From: Symbiodinium natans | Taxonomy: Eukaryota; Sar; Dinophyceae; Suessiales; Symbiodiniaceae | Direction of reading: 5' to 3' | Length of the DNA: 64,000 nt | NCBI GenBank assembly: GCA_905221605.1 | Contig: CAJNDS010000102.1 | Location: 372,001-436,000 of the forward strand | In this document: positions 7,917 through 19,017 of the stretch, piece after piece | How positions within the stretch are numbered: the stretch's first letter is position 1 | Layout: each line of letters begins with the position of its first letter | The notes under the pieces: generated by a model | Databases searched by the model: none | Seen by the model: the letters and a program-made list of their open reading frames with translations, nothing else | Told to the model about the DNA's origin: nothing | Program-made: the position numbers and the translations under genes

Positions 7917-10048
7917 TCTTCTTGGTGGATTCGGCTGAGGACGCTGTTGAAACCGGAGTGTTGGTTGGTTGGCTGGCTGTTTATGTAGATGATTTTTTGG
8001 CAGCTACTCGAAAACCGTATTTGACAGCGATCTACGGGTGTATCAAGCAGACTTGGGATTGCGGCGCTGTTGAGTTTGTAGGTAGGATTGGAGAAAGTGA
8101 GCCGCTTCGTTTTGACGGTTTGGAGTTGCATTGGGATGAGAAGGGTGAGGAGTTGTGTGTGCATCAAACGTCGTATGTCCGCGGTATGTTGGATCGTCAC
8201 TCTGACGTGGTACCGCAGCAGGTGCCGTTGGCCCGACATTTGCCCCAGGAGGGCGAGGTGGAGCCTGACAGCGATGCGTTGAAAGAATGCCAGCAGCTGG
8301 TGGGCGAACTCTTGTGGATTGCTGTGCGTACCCGCCCTGACGTGGCGTATTCCTGCTCAAGGATAGCGTCTGTTATGTCAAGGAGGCCGCGTGAAGCGTG
8401 CAAGGCGGCGCTTGGAGTCCTGGGTTACCTTGCCACGACGTCATCCTTGGGATTGAGATTCTCGATGACCCTCCCTGAGAAGAGGGCTGAGATTCAGAAG
8501 GCTTTGCAAGACGGAGGCCTTTTAGAGGTTCACACTGACGCGGGGTTCGCCCCGGAGGGGTCGAGGTCTCAAGAATGCGTGATTATTTACTGGCGTGGTT
8601 GTTGCGTGTCCTGGGTGTCGAGTCGTCAGCCGTTTATTGCCCAATCGACATGTGAAGCGGAGTTAATCTCCACCATTCAGGGACACAACATGGGCGACGC
8701 CATAGCTTGTCTTCTTGATGAGATTTATCCCGCAGGCAGCTACCGGAAAGTGCTGTTGAACGACAACTCAGCAGCTGTTGGCGTCCTGGCGGCTGACACG
8801 AATTCATGGCGGACGAGACATTTAAAAATTCGAGCAGGAGCGTTAAGGGAAAAGGTCGCCTTATTCCAATGGGAGGTGATGCACCTAGAAGGTGCTTCTA
8901 ATACTGCGGATATTGGAACCAAGCCTCTCCAAGCTCCGCGACTGGACTTGCTTCGGGGTTTGCTTGGGATGGGCTCCGCTAAGGGCTCGGTTTTGCCTTC
9001 CAAGGTTCAAAGGTTGGCTAAGATCTTGGGCTCCATGGTGATTTCGCTCTGTGTGAATCCTTCTGAGGGCAGCCGTGAGGTTGTCGAGGTGACGGAGTCT
9101 AACGACTCAGACAATTGGACCCTTTACTTGCTTTTGATTTTGTGGACAATTTCAGTGATTGCTGTGTGGGAGGTAGTTAGGAGGGTTGCGGATCATGCTT
9201 GGGTCTACTTTACTACAAGGCCCGCGCGAGAGCCTGAGTCGGATCCAGAATCGGAGCCTCCAGAGTTTGAACCTCTTGAGGAGGATAATCTCCCTTTTGA
9301 GGTCCATCGCCGACCAGAGATTACGAGGGACGACGCTGACGATGAGCAGTTGCTGCCACCTCCTATGCCCCCACACCGACCCCCCATGCCCGTTAGGTTT
9401 CCAGAGCCGGAGCCTGAACGTGATGCTTATGCAGCTGCTCGGGATCGGGAGTGGGCGATGTTGCTAGATGCTCAAGCAGCGCAGCTGAATGCCCATGATG
9501 CTGCTGTACCGCAGGGCGAACCTTTAGAGTTTAGGTACGTCGATGACGTTGCTTACCTCGACCCTGTAGTATTTCCGGATCCTCCACTCCGCCTTCGCCC
9601 CGGTTGGCCGGTGCCTGTACAGATGTCCCTGGTCGAGATCGAGAGGGTGAGATCGGGGTGGGGAGGGCCTGAAAGTGCGCTGTTTCTTTTGCCGCCTGCA
9701 GGCGGCGATGATTTTTACGAAACTCCGTCGGGCGGGAGGTCCACTGTGGTCGTCCGGTGGCATATTGGTCCCCGGCGCAGGATGTTTTCCCCAGTGAGGA
9801 CAAATAGTGCTTACGAGCTTCGTGTTTTCACCGGAAGAAGGAGGACTCTTCTGATGTATGCTGACATGGAAACACAAATCGTAGATGACAACTGGCGAGT
9901 GCCAGGCGCGGGTCAAGCCTACTTAGATCGCCAATGGCGCGGTCGCACTGAACTTGAAATTGATCTTAATCTGCTGAACCCGCGTTACCGAGCTGATCTC
10001 ATACAAAGGGCCGATGAACAGCGGAGGCAACTCCGGACAGGCCTGTAA
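7892..10048 (+). CDS. Copia polyprotein part 3: RT C-terminal half, RNase H, membrane-anchored tail
   Basis: The frame is open from 7865; 7892 is only a GTG and is not believed to be a real start. Residues counted from 7892: RT catalytic YVDD at 31-34; RNase H with D216 (HTDAGF), E257 (CEAEL), D291 (NDNSA) and D340 (TADIGTKPL), all present. After RNase H comes an extra ~350 residues: a hydrophobic segment at ~409-432 (WTLYLLLILWTISVIAVW) that should span a membrane, an acidic Pro/Glu stretch, and a globular-looking basic domain ending at the TAA/TAG region near 10048. Ordinary copia elements stop soon after RNase H. The tail sits where envelope-like genes occur in some copia lineages, but no envelope similarity is claimed. 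Confidence 0.85.
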   Translation: MSDSSVWLIFLVDSAEDAVETGVLVGWLAVYVDDFLAATRKPYLTAIYGCIKQTWDCGAVEFVGRIGESEPLRFDGLELHWDEKGEELCVHQTSYVRGMLDRHSDVVPQQVPLARHLPQEGEVEPDSDALKECQQLVGELLWIAVRTRPDVAYSCSRIASVMSRRPREACKAALGVLGYLATTSSLGLRFSMTLPEKRAEIQKALQDGGLLEVHTDAGFAPEGSRSQECVIIYWRGCCVSWVSSRQPFIAQSTCEAELISTIQGHNMGDAIACLLDEIYPAGSYRKVLLNDNSAAVGVLAADTNSWRTRHLKIRAGALREKVALFQWEVMHLEGASNTADIGTKPLQAPRLDLLRGLLGMGSAKGSVLPSKVQRLAKILGSMVISLCVNPSEGSREVVEVTESNDSDNWTLYLLLILWTISVIAVWEVVRRVADHAWVYFTTRPAREPESDPESEPPEFEPLEEDNLPFEVHRRPEITRDDADDEQLLPPPMPPHRPPMPVRFPEPEPERDAYAAARDREWAMLLDAQAAQLNAHDAAVPQGEPLEFRYVDDVAYLDPVVFPDPPLRLRPGWPVPVQMSLVEIERVRSGWGGPESALFLLPPAGGDDFYETPSGGRSTVVVRWHIGPRRRMFSPVRTNSAYELRVFTGRRRTLLMYADMETQIVDDNWRVPGAGQAYLDRQWRGRTELEIDLNLLNPRYRADLIQRADEQRRQLRTGL

Positions 10049-10135
10049 GACCCTGTTTTGGGGGCGCTTTTGACTTTTCTCCCAAGGATCCTACAGCAGG
10101 ATCCACTGTGATCGTCAGGCGAACTAGCGCCTACC

Positions 10136-10146
10136 GAGGGGGAGAG
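10136..10146 (+). other. Polypurine tract of the copia element
   Basis: An 11-base all-purine run (GAGGGGGAGAG) lies two bases upstream of TGTTGACA. This is the usual plus-strand priming site arrangement at the 3' LTR of copia elements. Confidence 0.75.
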
Positions 10147-10148
10147 TG

Positions 10149-10357
10149 TGTTGACAAGTGTGATCTCGATGCCTACGGCCTTCCGCTCGAGACTCTTTTG
10201 TGTAGGAGGCTGTGCCAGGCATCTTTAAAATCGAGATGTATAGCCAAAGCACCTGTGCTCAGCACCAATCCCTGAGACTACGCAGTTCTTTGTGTGGCCT
10301 TCTGTGTAAAAGAGTCGGTAAGCTGCGCCTCCGTGGGAGCTCCCTCAGCTCACACGA
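10149..10357 (+). repeat. Putative copia 3' LTR (right end uncertain)
   Basis: It begins TGTTGACA right after the polypurine tract. No matching TCAACA end was seen nearby. The end given is just before an inverted-repeat element fragment at 10358 and is only a guess. Confidence 0.45.
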
Positions 10358-10400
10358 CTGGGACTCTAACCCATAAAACTGCAGGTTAAGAGGGTCCCAG
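10358..10400. mobile_element. Family A inverted-repeat element, deletion derivative
   Basis: 43 bp: CTGGGACTCTAACC at one end and GGTTAAGAGGGTCCCAG at the other, almost only the two terminal inverted repeats. Family A ends are CTGGGACCCTCTTTACCTAC and its reverse complement. Confidence 0.7.
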
Positions 10401-12537
10401 GTAGGGCCTATGTCGGTCATACACCGTTTAGGGCCAAGGTTGTCTTAAGAAATCGATGTGTCGTGGCTGCTTGCGAACCCTTCAAAGAGGCTAGCGGACC
10501 ATACTAAGGCACCACGCAACTACCCGGAACTACCCTTAGAGGTGTAGGACCCTCGGATAAACCCTAAACCCGAAGCCGCTTAGAGCGGCCACCTCACCGA
10601 GCAATGGGAAAGTCGCTGTTTGGGCTTGCAGGGCAGAGGGGATTCCAAACCCAACCCTTCACTCGGGACCCCCCCCCCCAACCCCCCCCCCCGCAACAAA
10701 TTAGGATTGACGAAGGGCTTCGAGGATTTTCGAGGGTGGGTTTGGGATTTGTTTGGATTTGGGGTTAGAAACCCTGATCATGAAATGCAACTAGCCCAAA
10801 ACACCCTTCCTGAGCCCAAAACACCCACAACGACACTAAACCCTAAACCCTAAACACCCTACCCGTCCCGCTGAACCCCGGGGGTGCCCAGGTCTGATCA
10901 AACCTCACGCGCCCACATAAGATGACACCCCTGAACCCGAACACCCTAAAACCCTAAAACCCTACACCCAGCACCCTCGAGTCCCTAAAGGGCAGACAAA
11001 GCTGCGCTGGCATGTTCAATCCAGTTGTGCCTACCGCTACTTGTGAGGGCGGCGAAAACCCGACGAATCCCTGCTTCTGAGGGCCCTAAAACCCTGCAAA
11101 CCCTAAACCCCTATAAAACCCTACAAGCCCTGAAAAAAAAACCCTAAAACCCTATAAACCCCAAGACCCCAAACCCCTACCTGGCTTGCTGTTCCGAGGG
11201 GGGCACGCCTGATTTGTTCCGGGGTTACATTTTGGACACGTTTGGAATTTCGATGACAGGAATGACCGTAGTGGCTGGCCCTACATGCAGGTGACCAGAG
11301 TTGCACCACAGTATGCTCGACTTCGATGAGCGGGACTGGTCATCGACAACGGCAGTCATACAGTTTAAATGTCTTGCAGGTAGGGGGGTTCCAAGTATAG
11401 AGCCATATTTCCGGAAGACCGAGACCGAGGAAACGTGAAGAACACGGGCGAGATGGAATCCGATGATTGCCCCGAGCCCCACAAACCTGAACCGGCGTTG
11501 CCCTGAACCTATTCTGACGGTTTCAGGCCCCACAGCCCGGGCCCGCGGGTGTGACAGGACAATCCCAAACCCTAAACCCGAGCTTTAACAGTCTCAACAG
11601 AGGTCCAGGGGTTTCGACACTTGTTTTCGAAGGCAAGGGTTTTGTCAGGCGTTTCGGGATTGGGGTGTCGCCCCCCTTCCTAGCAGGCTCCAGATGAGCT
11701 CTTCTTGCAAGACTGTTTTCTGGGTACCTTCAACCCTAAACCCTAAACCCAAAATAACCCTGAACCTCCATGACGACACCTTGGTTCGGGGCAGGGCACT
11801 GCCTCACATGGGGGGGCCCCGCGGCCCTGAAAAACAAGCCCCCCCCCCCCCCTGGTGCAGTGCGCGCCACCCATCGAGGCCTTGAATGGAGACACACTCA
11901 GAGGAGAGCCTTTTGGCACACCCTGAACCTGAACCCGAAACCCTTGAATAAAGGGTCCTTAAGGGAGGTGGTACGCTCTTCGGGACCCTTAGGAAGCTTG
12001 GGGAAGATTAGGGAGTATTGGGGAACCTTTGGTTACATACCCACCTTGAACCCCCCCTCTCTTGAGGACCCTAAACCCTTGAGGCCTTGAAGCCCCACTC
12101 TCCGCGCCTAGAAATCCGAGTTCCTCCACTGCGGAAACCAACTCGCTCTGGGTCCTTGTTGCTTCGGGATCTACAGGGCTTAGGGCCTTCAACCCCAAAT
12201 TCCCAAAAAACAAACAAACAGGAAACTTGAAAGCGCTGATGCAATGCACGAAACCCTAAACGCTTTGTTCCATCTGGGCGGGGATACCAGAAAAAGCCTA
12301 AGCCCTAAACCCAATAAGCCCTAAACCTAAAACCCTAAAGGCAACCCCGAAGACCCCCCGGGTGCGGCGTCGAACTTGGTTGTGGCTTAAAGGGACCTTA
12401 GGGGTCGCCCAAGCCTTGCGAACTCCCTCCAAGAAAAGACTCGCACTGCAGGGGCCAAAAAAATTAGAATAGGTTTGCGGGGGAAGGGGGGGGGGGGGGG
12501 GGGGTGTCTAGTATAAATATAAAGGGACGTCAAACCC
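10401..12537. other. Repeat-rich DNA without recognisable genes
   Basis: Short degenerate CCCTAAA runs (around 10556, 10836, 10920, 11086-11170, 11567, 11732, 12303), poly-C tracts at 10671-10693 and 11841-11852, and unique spacers. The open frames here come mostly from translated telomere-type repeats (NPKP-type peptides). Confidence 0.6.
12487..12504. repeat. Poly-G tract
   Basis: About 18 consecutive G, followed by TGTC. One of many homopolymer G/C runs in the window. Confidence 0.9.
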
Positions 12538-12635
12538 GGATGTTCCCCCTTATAGACCAACAGTTCATAGTAGGGATGAGAATAGGGATTCTCGTCCCTA
12601 TTGGGGACTGTTAGTCTGAAGGGGAGACATCCCAA
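12538..12635. mobile_element. Family B inverted-repeat element
   Basis: Ends GGATGTTCCCCCTTATA and the near reverse complement ending GGGGAGACATCCC, with inner arms AACAGT...ACTGTT. It matches the copies at 24.6, 24.9, 30.9 and 49.2 kb. On the minus strand it adjoins a possible short exon (about 12640-12700). Confidence 0.8.
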
Positions 12636-12884
12636 AACATGCCCTTGAAGCATTCGTCCGCATGAGGGCACCTGCTGAGCAGCATCCCTGACTCCAAATT
12701 CCAATTTTAGCCCCTAAACCCTAAACCCTAAACCAAAAAAATCGAGAGAGCGGCAAGCGCGCTGGCAGATTTTGAACCATGACGTTGCGGACAAAAGACC
12801 TGGGAGATCAGAGGGTTCTCATTCGCAGAACTCGGACGTGAACGAGCTAAGACTGGGAACGCAGAATTGCTGAGCATGTGCATA

Positions 12885-13024
12885 TAAATAAATAACCAAA
12901 TAAATAAACAAATAAGTAAATAAATAAATAAATAAATATATATATATATATACATACATATATATATATATACATACATATATATATATATACATGTATA
13001 CACATATATATATATATAGAGAGA
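12885..13024. repeat. AAAT, TA and GA microsatellites
   Basis: (AAAT)n passes into (TA)n with TACATACA interruptions and ends in GAGAGA. The Tyr/Ile-rich open frames on the minus strand over it are artefacts. Confidence 0.95.
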
Positions 13025-13423
13025 GCAAAATAGGGAAAGATTGGCATATAGCAGAGGGCTGAAGATTCGATTGTGGCACACAAGCACAAGAGTGCCTAAA
13101 GAAGAGCACTCCCCAGTATGGTCATGATGGAGCTTCTGCAGACCGCCCGCACTTGAGGATGTGACCAATCGAGTTCCTCGCAGAGCCACGCATCCATGCG
13201 ATGCTTTCAACCCAAACCCTCAACCCCAAACCCTCAATCCGAAACCCCTGGTACAAAGAGAACCTACATCCAGAATGTCAGGCAAGGGAAGACCGGTAAG
13301 ACTTTGCGCATGCCCTACCGGATCCCTTGTTGCAGGCAATCGCACCGTGTGGCAACGAAGGCCGGAACTGAGCATCGACTCGCGAACCCCAAAAGGGGCT
13401 TGGGAGATTATTATAGGAGCTTC

Positions 13424-13516
13424 CTGGGATTCTATTCACCTACAGATTAGTAGTGACAACCCTTTGACAACCCTTAATTAGTAGGTATAAGTAACTTCAG
13501 GTAAAGAGGGTCCCAG
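13424..13516. mobile_element. Family A inverted-repeat element
   Basis: Left end CTGGGATTCTATTCACCTAC, right end AGGTAAAGAGGGTCCCAG, centre with TTAGTAG and CCCTTAATTAGTAGGTAT, the family core. Confidence 0.85.
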
Positions 13517-13837
13517 GGTTGAGGGTCTTCTTCTCACCTGCCAAGCAGGTTTGGGGTTTGGAGAGGTCTGGGCCTGGGGGTAGAGGGCAAGCAACACGAA
13601 CACGAACCCCCCCAACCCCCCCCGCCCCGAAATGCCAGACTTGGCAACATGTACACCCCACCTCACACCCCAGTGCCGGTTCTTAGGTCAAACCCTAAAC
13701 CCTTTTGCATAAACCCTAAACCCTAAACCCTCTGTTTTGGGGGGAAGGGGGGCGGGGGGGGCTTCATAGGGTTTCTTTTGACGGCACACCGTCCTCCTCG
13801 CTTGTAGCCTGCTCTGAAGTCAGCATGCCTGGCTCTG

Positions 13838-13926
13838 AGGGTTTAGGGTTTAGGGTTTAGGGTTTAGGGTTTAGGGTTTAGGGTTTAGGGTTTAGGGTTT
13901 AGGGTTTAGGGTTTAGGGTTTAGGGC
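13838..13926 (+). repeat. (TTTAGGG)n array
   Basis: About 12 perfect units. It faces a (CCCTAAA) run at 13690-13732, giving the C-island-G arrangement seen again and again downstream. Confidence 0.97.
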
Positions 13927-13962
13927 TATTGTGCGGCTTCGTGATCAGGGTCTCGGGTTTGT

Positions 13963-14035
13963 CTGGGACTCTAATTACCTACGGTTTCGCAGCAACTACC
14001 CTTAAATAGTAGGTATAACCCTTCCCTGTGCCCAG
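13963..14035. mobile_element. Family A element, diverged
   Basis: Left end CTGGGACTCTAATTACCTAC and family core CAACTACCCTTAAATAGTAG; the right arm is degraded. Confidence 0.6.
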
Positions 14036-14127
14036 GCACCCAGAAGGCACTGGAATACCCTAAGCCCTCTTGCATCCGGACTCCCGTCAGTGCTGCCAGA
14101 AACTGCTCAAGCACAGGCTTCCAGAAG

Positions 14128-14327
14128 CCCTAAACCCTATAAACCCTAAACCCTGTAAACCCTATAAACCCTATAAACCCTAAAAACCCTATAAACCCTA
14201 TAAACCCTATAAACCCTATAAACCCTATAAACCCTATAAACCCTATAAACCCTATAAACCCTATAAACCCTATAAACCCTATAAACCCGATAAACCCGAT
14301 AAACCCGATAAACCCTAAACCCTCAAC
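14128..14327 (+). repeat. TATAAACCC 9-bp tandem array
   Basis: About 20 units of a 9-bp relative of CCCTAAA with TA inserted; the last units change to GATAAACCC. The same variant occurs at 44.2, 44.8 and 63.5 kb. Confidence 0.95.
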
Positions 14328-14439
14328 CCGGCCTGGTGTGTATCAGGCCCAGGCAGATGGACAAGTGGAGGCGAGGCTAGCAAGCAATCCTGGACAATGG
14401 AGCCAAGGCTCTTCGGACGCATAGCAAGATGTGGTCATC

Positions 14440-14556
14440 TACTAGTTGCTAAGCAACCCCCCCCTCCTCAAAAAAAAACACATAAACATTCTTCCTTATA
14501 AGGGCAATATAGGGATCATTCTTATATATTTTTTGTTTTCTTAAGCTATTGGTAGT
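14440..14556. mobile_element. Family C inverted-repeat element
   Basis: Ends CTACTAGTTGCTAAGCAAC and CTTAAGCTATTGGTAG; interior ATTCTTCCTTATAAGGGCAA and TATAGGGATCATT. Other copies are at 17.1, 22.9, 31.8, 35.5, 49.1, 58.0 and 60.4 kb. Confidence 0.85.
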
Positions 14557-16199
14557 AATTGTCTGAATGATTGTCAATGTTTGGGTGCCCTAAAATTTCG
14601 GGGCCATCTTGTAAGAGTACGGTAAACGCCAAAAAGTTTGAACACCTTAACCCCGTACCCCCAAAGGTATACTAAAGGGAATCCCAGCTCCAGTCAGCCT
14701 TTAACCATGTGCCAACTTTCTGGAGTTTCCTGTAACCCCAAAAGGACCATAATTCAGACCATGTGGCTTCCTATTGCAAGTCTGAGATGCCCCCCTGGCT
14801 CTGGTACGACTCTCCTCTACAGTGACCAGTATTCGCTCAGCAAGCTTCGACATCAAAACTCAACCTCGCTGCACACTGACTATGCCCGAGCAATGGCTAC
14901 GTATGTAGATACCTGTGGTTTTGGAACCAAGCAACAGCAGGTCTTGGGTTTTGGGTTTAGGTTTTAGGGTTTAGCGTTTGGGGTAAGAGACGGAACTCTA
15001 CTGCCATCCGAGCACACGCGATGTTTGCTGCTCCGGAGGGCCAAGGAACGGTCGCTAAGCGATCACCCCGACCAAGCTCCATCACTGGTGGTGGGCTCGA
15101 GCAGATAGTGTACTTAGTAGCCCAGTAACCATATTATCATAAGGGCACCCTTTTTTGGGGGCTGGTCATTTTATAAGGGAAAGAACTCATAACCAAGAAA
15201 AGGGTAAAGGGTACCACTGGGCTAGTAAGTGTAGGGCCACGGCCTCCCCGAGAAGAGTGGCCTTAGTCCTCTGGGGGCACTGACGTGAGGAGCCCGGCCT
15301 ATAATTTCTCCCGCGTCCGCTGGGCCTAAACCCTAAATCCTCAACCTGCATACAACAGGACCATAGGACCCCTGTCAAGGCCGTAAGTGTGGAACCGAAA
15401 CATTCCAATCCGTATTGCGGCATTGGGAACACCAGGATTTTGGGTTAAAGGTGTGGGGGTTTAGGGTTTAGGGGGTTCAGAAAAGGTTTTCGATATAGGG
15501 GCTAAGTGGACTAATTAGGAGAATCTGCGAATGTTTGGAGGACACCGTGGCTCGAATTCGAGGTTTCAGCCTCTGGCTCAGCATCCAGCAGGAGAGAAAA
15601 TGCACCCCGAAAGCGCGGCAGCAAAGCGCGACTTGCGAACCATATCACGATGTTTGTTCTCATGATTAATTAGCATAACTATATGCTATTGTTACTGTAG
15701 TTACTCTTTCCCCCGATCAAGGATCACCAACCGCCGCAGCAAGCAGGCATGACTTAAGAGTTCAGACTGCTTATCTAGTTCATGGTTGGGATAGTTTTGA
15801 AGATGCAAATTCTTATTTCTTAAGGTGTTTAAATACCCTTAATCATGTAAAATGTTACCCCGCTATGAGTCAGTTGTAGGGCTTCACATCCTGCCTCAAA
15901 AACTCCCAGCACCTTACCGGGTTCGACTAAGTGCCTGAATCTCGCGAGCAGCGCTACCCTTAACCTCTTAGCCGCCCTGCTCCTACAAACCCCAACTTCC
16001 GCGCCATGTCAAACCTTTCCCTGCAATCCAGCTTGCAAGCGCCCCCATATCATGCCTAGACTTGCCTAGACCCAAACCTTGCTGTTTCGGGTCTCCAAAC
16101 CCGGTGTTAGGTAAGAGCCAGGTTCTGCCGAGTGTGGCTTACTATACAGCAATCATCAGTAACCACCATCACGGAATACACTGCCGATCAAGAGACTAC
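14557..16199. other. Mostly unique spacer with one family D element and weak arrays
   Basis: Weak TTTAGGG runs at 14945-14980 and 15456, a CCCTAAA run at 15325, otherwise unique sequence. I see no gene I can support. Confidence 0.5.
15116..15225. mobile_element. Family D inverted-repeat element
   Basis: Left AGTAGCCCAGTAACCAT, then AAGGGCACCCTTTTTTGGG; right GGGTACCACTGGGCTA. Same family as the intron element at 28.0 kb. Confidence 0.85.
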
Positions 16200-16275
16200 C
16201 TGGGGCCCTCTTTACCTACAGTTTTACGGGTTATACCAGTTATACCTACACATTAAGGCCAGTTACTATTCGGTA
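16200..16275. mobile_element. Family A element, right end missing
   Basis: Left end CTGGGGCCCTCTTTACCTAC is perfect; the core follows, but no right arm is found before a CCCTAAA run. Confidence 0.65.
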
Positions 16276-16425
16276 CATAAACCCTAAACCCTAAACCCCA
16301 AACCTCGTTTTTGGCAAGACCCCGCCCCCCTCCCCCCCGCGACGCTGGAAGAGGCCACTTGCCGGGCTCTCCATGCAGCCCCACTCTGCGTCCATTGCCT
16401 GGCCTGAGAACAAGGAAGGCCTGGG

Positions 16426-16482
16426 TAGGGGTTTAGGGTTTAGGGTTTAGGGTTTAGGGTTTAGGGTGTAGGGATTAGGGTT
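16426..16482 (+). repeat. (TTTAGGG)n array
   Basis: About 7 units with two variants near the right end. It pairs with a CCCTAAA run at 16276. Confidence 0.93.
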
Positions 16483-17140
16483 TCTTGAACTTGCTGTTGC
16501 TCCTGGAGCAGGCTTTGACCAGGCGTGATCACACGACCAAATCTTCCAACCTCTGAAAATCAAATCCTCAACTCCAGCTGGCTGAATCTGTGAACCTGGC
16601 TTCTTGCTTCCCTTTGCTGTGCCGCATGCCTGGCAGAACCGTCCGAAATCCGATGGCCACACCACAAGCTCAGAACTCTTGTAGATGGCCACTGGACATC
16701 TTCGCACTTAGTACCGTCACACACCCCAGATGAAAGACATGCAATGTGCTACTGGTACACGTCTGTGACATCCTGAGCATGCATCCTCAGGATGAAGCGG
16801 GCTTCGTTTGCAGTTCCTGACGCTCTCAGAAACTGCCCTCAAGATTTCGGGCCGACCCGAGTGCTCTGCCCAACCTGAAACAGAAGTTTTATGAGTTCCT
16901 GAGGTCGGTAATGTCAGAAGTTGTTGACGACTAGCTTGCAGCCAAAGCACGATGAAGCCGCAGCTCTGTGCGACCCTAAACCCCGGGGTTCAGGGTTTAG
17001 GGTTTATAATACCCCGTCTCTGCCTTCGGCATGAACTGGAGCTTCAGCTTGGGAGTGTGCTGGGCATCAATGTGTCGTCTCCTGGGCCGCAGTGGCGAAG
17101 AGGCGTCGTGGGGATTTTTTCTCTTGCCATCCCCAAACCC

Positions 17141-17246
17141 ATTATTTGCTTAAGAACCCCAAAAAACAAAAATCATTCTTCCTTGTAAGGGTAAGATAGG
17201 GATTGTTGTTTTTCATTTGTTGGGGGGTTCTTAAGCAAATGGTAGA
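17141..17246. mobile_element. Family C inverted-repeat element
   Basis: ATTTGCTTAAGAACCCC at the left and GGGGTTCTTAAGCAAATGG at the right, with ATTCTTCCTTGTAAGGG inside. Confidence 0.9.
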
Positions 17247-17397
17247 AACCCTAAACCCATCTTGCGACCTTTAGCAGGTGAGAGGGCCCCAGTGGACTTG
17301 CACTGAACGATTTGAAACCCACTGGGCCCTTTCAAAGCCTCCAAACCTTACGCGACAGAAAGCGCAACTCACTCTGTCCCCCACCCCGCCACAGATT

Positions 17398-17571
17398 ACC
17401 CTAAGCCCTAAAACCCCAAACCCCAAACCCTAAACCCCCCAAACCCTTTTGCTGCCGGCTTGTGGATGTCACCTGGACAAGCTGTTCATGTTTGGCAGCA
17501 AGTGCAGGTGCACCCTTTTTGCTCCAAACCCTAACCCTAAACCCTAAACCCTGAACCCTAAACCCTTTTGT
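17398..17571 (+). repeat. CCCTAAA-type degenerate runs
   Basis: Two short runs (17398-17445 and 17525-17571) with CCCCAAA and CCCTGAA variants. Confidence 0.85.
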
Positions 17572-18022
17572 AACCCAAAACCCGAAACAGAAACCTGGGC
17601 CCCCAACGTGTGAGGTTGGGGGCAGACGTCGTCCGGCCCAAGAGGCTTCCGGCCTGGGGCTTGCTCTGCGTTTCAACCTGTTTGGGGTTTAGGAAGAGGA
17701 GGATCAGGAGCTCGACAAGGCAAACTCACCCCAATGACCCGCACATGCCCAACCCTAAACCCTCAACCCTAAGGCCAAACTTTGCAAAGCACGCCCAGAC
17801 CCCGAGGCGACACACTAACCACCAAACATACACAACCCCAGAGGGTCAGCTCTCCAGGTTGCCGTCCCCTTTTTTTGGGCACCCTAATTTTTCAGGGGCA
17901 CCCCTTGTATTAGTAACCCCAAAAGGGCCCCATCATTTGGAGAAGGGACTTTTTAGTGTAGAGAAGGGACCATCTAATCCTTCTGCAAGGCTCGCGCGCT
18001 GGAACCTTAAACCCTAAACCCT

Positions 18023-18093
18023 TGGGATGTTCCCGGGACCATAATGGGGGACACAAATATCCCTATGGGCTGTTAGTCTAAGGGGAACACCCT
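18023..18093. mobile_element. Family B element, partial
   Basis: TTGGGATGTTCCC at the left and TGTTAGTCTAAGGGGAACA at the right; shorter than other copies. Confidence 0.6.
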
Positions 18094-18537
18094 AAACCTC
18101 AAACTTTCCCCTAACCCTAACTCCTAAACTTTAGGGTTTAGGGTTTAGGGTTTGGGGTTTGGGGTTTAGGGTTGTGGAACTCAGTGCCGCCACAGCCGCC
18201 GTGGCTCCGAAACCTCCTCGGGAGGATTTGTGCAAGAGCCTCGGTCAGTCGGCGGTTTAAGGCTTATAGGGTTTTTATAGGGTTTTCTAGGGGTTTCTAG
18301 AAGTTGCTAGGGGTTCTAGGGTTTCTAGAAATTCCTAGAAGTTCTGGGGTTTCTGGGGTTTCTAGGGTTTCTGGGGGTTCTAGGGGTTCTAATTCTAGGG
18401 GGTTCTGGGGTTTCTAGGGTGTAGGGAGTGCTCTGACCATGCCTGGAGGGTTGGGCCTCAACTCATCAAATTCTTGGGCCCCGCTGTCCTTTCACCCGGC
18501 TTTTCCCTTAACCTCAAACCAGAACTCAGTTGTCCAG

Positions 18538-18640
18538 TACCTAGGGGTTTTAAAGGTTAACCTTTGGGAATATAAGGGGAATATATTAACCCAAAAAGGT
18601 TAAAGGTTACCTACTCTACTACTAAGAGAATCCCCAGACT
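18538..18640. mobile_element. Family H element
   Basis: Shares CCCAAAAAGGTTAAAGG and GGTTACCTACTC with a second copy at 60.9-61.05 kb. Confidence 0.55.
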
Positions 18641-19017
18641 GCTACCTCGGGCAAGGACAGATATCAGGCCTAGACACCGCAAACCCTTCAATCCCAAGCT
18701 TCAAAGGCCTGTCAGATACCTAAGAGCGACACTCCCTGAGCTCTTGAACCCTCGGCACAACCCTGCACCTTGTACCCCTAACCCCATACAATCTCAAGCT
18801 ACTGCCTGCCCTATTCTCTCCTCAACTCTTGTGCAAACTAGACTTTCTACTGCCGAGGATGCCCTAAACCCTAAACCCTATAATCCCTATAATATTCTTC
18901 AACGCAGAGCCCCCCAAATCCTGAGGCTGGGTCCGTGTCCTGTCTTGCGTGGCCATCAGGGCGGAGGCTGTTTCTGAGCGCGGAGGCAAAGATATGCTCA
19001 GGGTTTATGGTTTAGGG

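Larger units (their letters stand above)
1..10357 (+). mobile_element. Ty1/copia-type LTR retrotransposon, 5' end outside window
   Basis: The element carries Gag, protease, integrase, reverse transcriptase and RNase H in the copia order (integrase before RT). It ends with a polypurine tract and a TGTTGACA start typical of a copia 3' LTR. The first frame is open from base 1, so the 5' LTR and primer-binding site lie upstream of the window. Coding is spread over three frames (1-5556, 5499-7916, 7865-10048), each step being -1, so this copy is probably inactive unless recoding or sequencing indels explain the breaks. Two non-standard modules are present: a methyltransferase-like one and a dioxygenase-like one. 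The right end at about 10357 is approximate because no 5' LTR is available for comparison. Confidence 0.9.

Noticed and set aside
12735-13210. Tyr/Ile-rich membrane-like protein on the minus strand
   Set aside because: Product of TA and AAAT microsatellites.
13838-14327. True telomere or chromosome end
   Set aside because: Arrays are short, interrupted, flip orientation dozens of times and lie between genes across the whole window.
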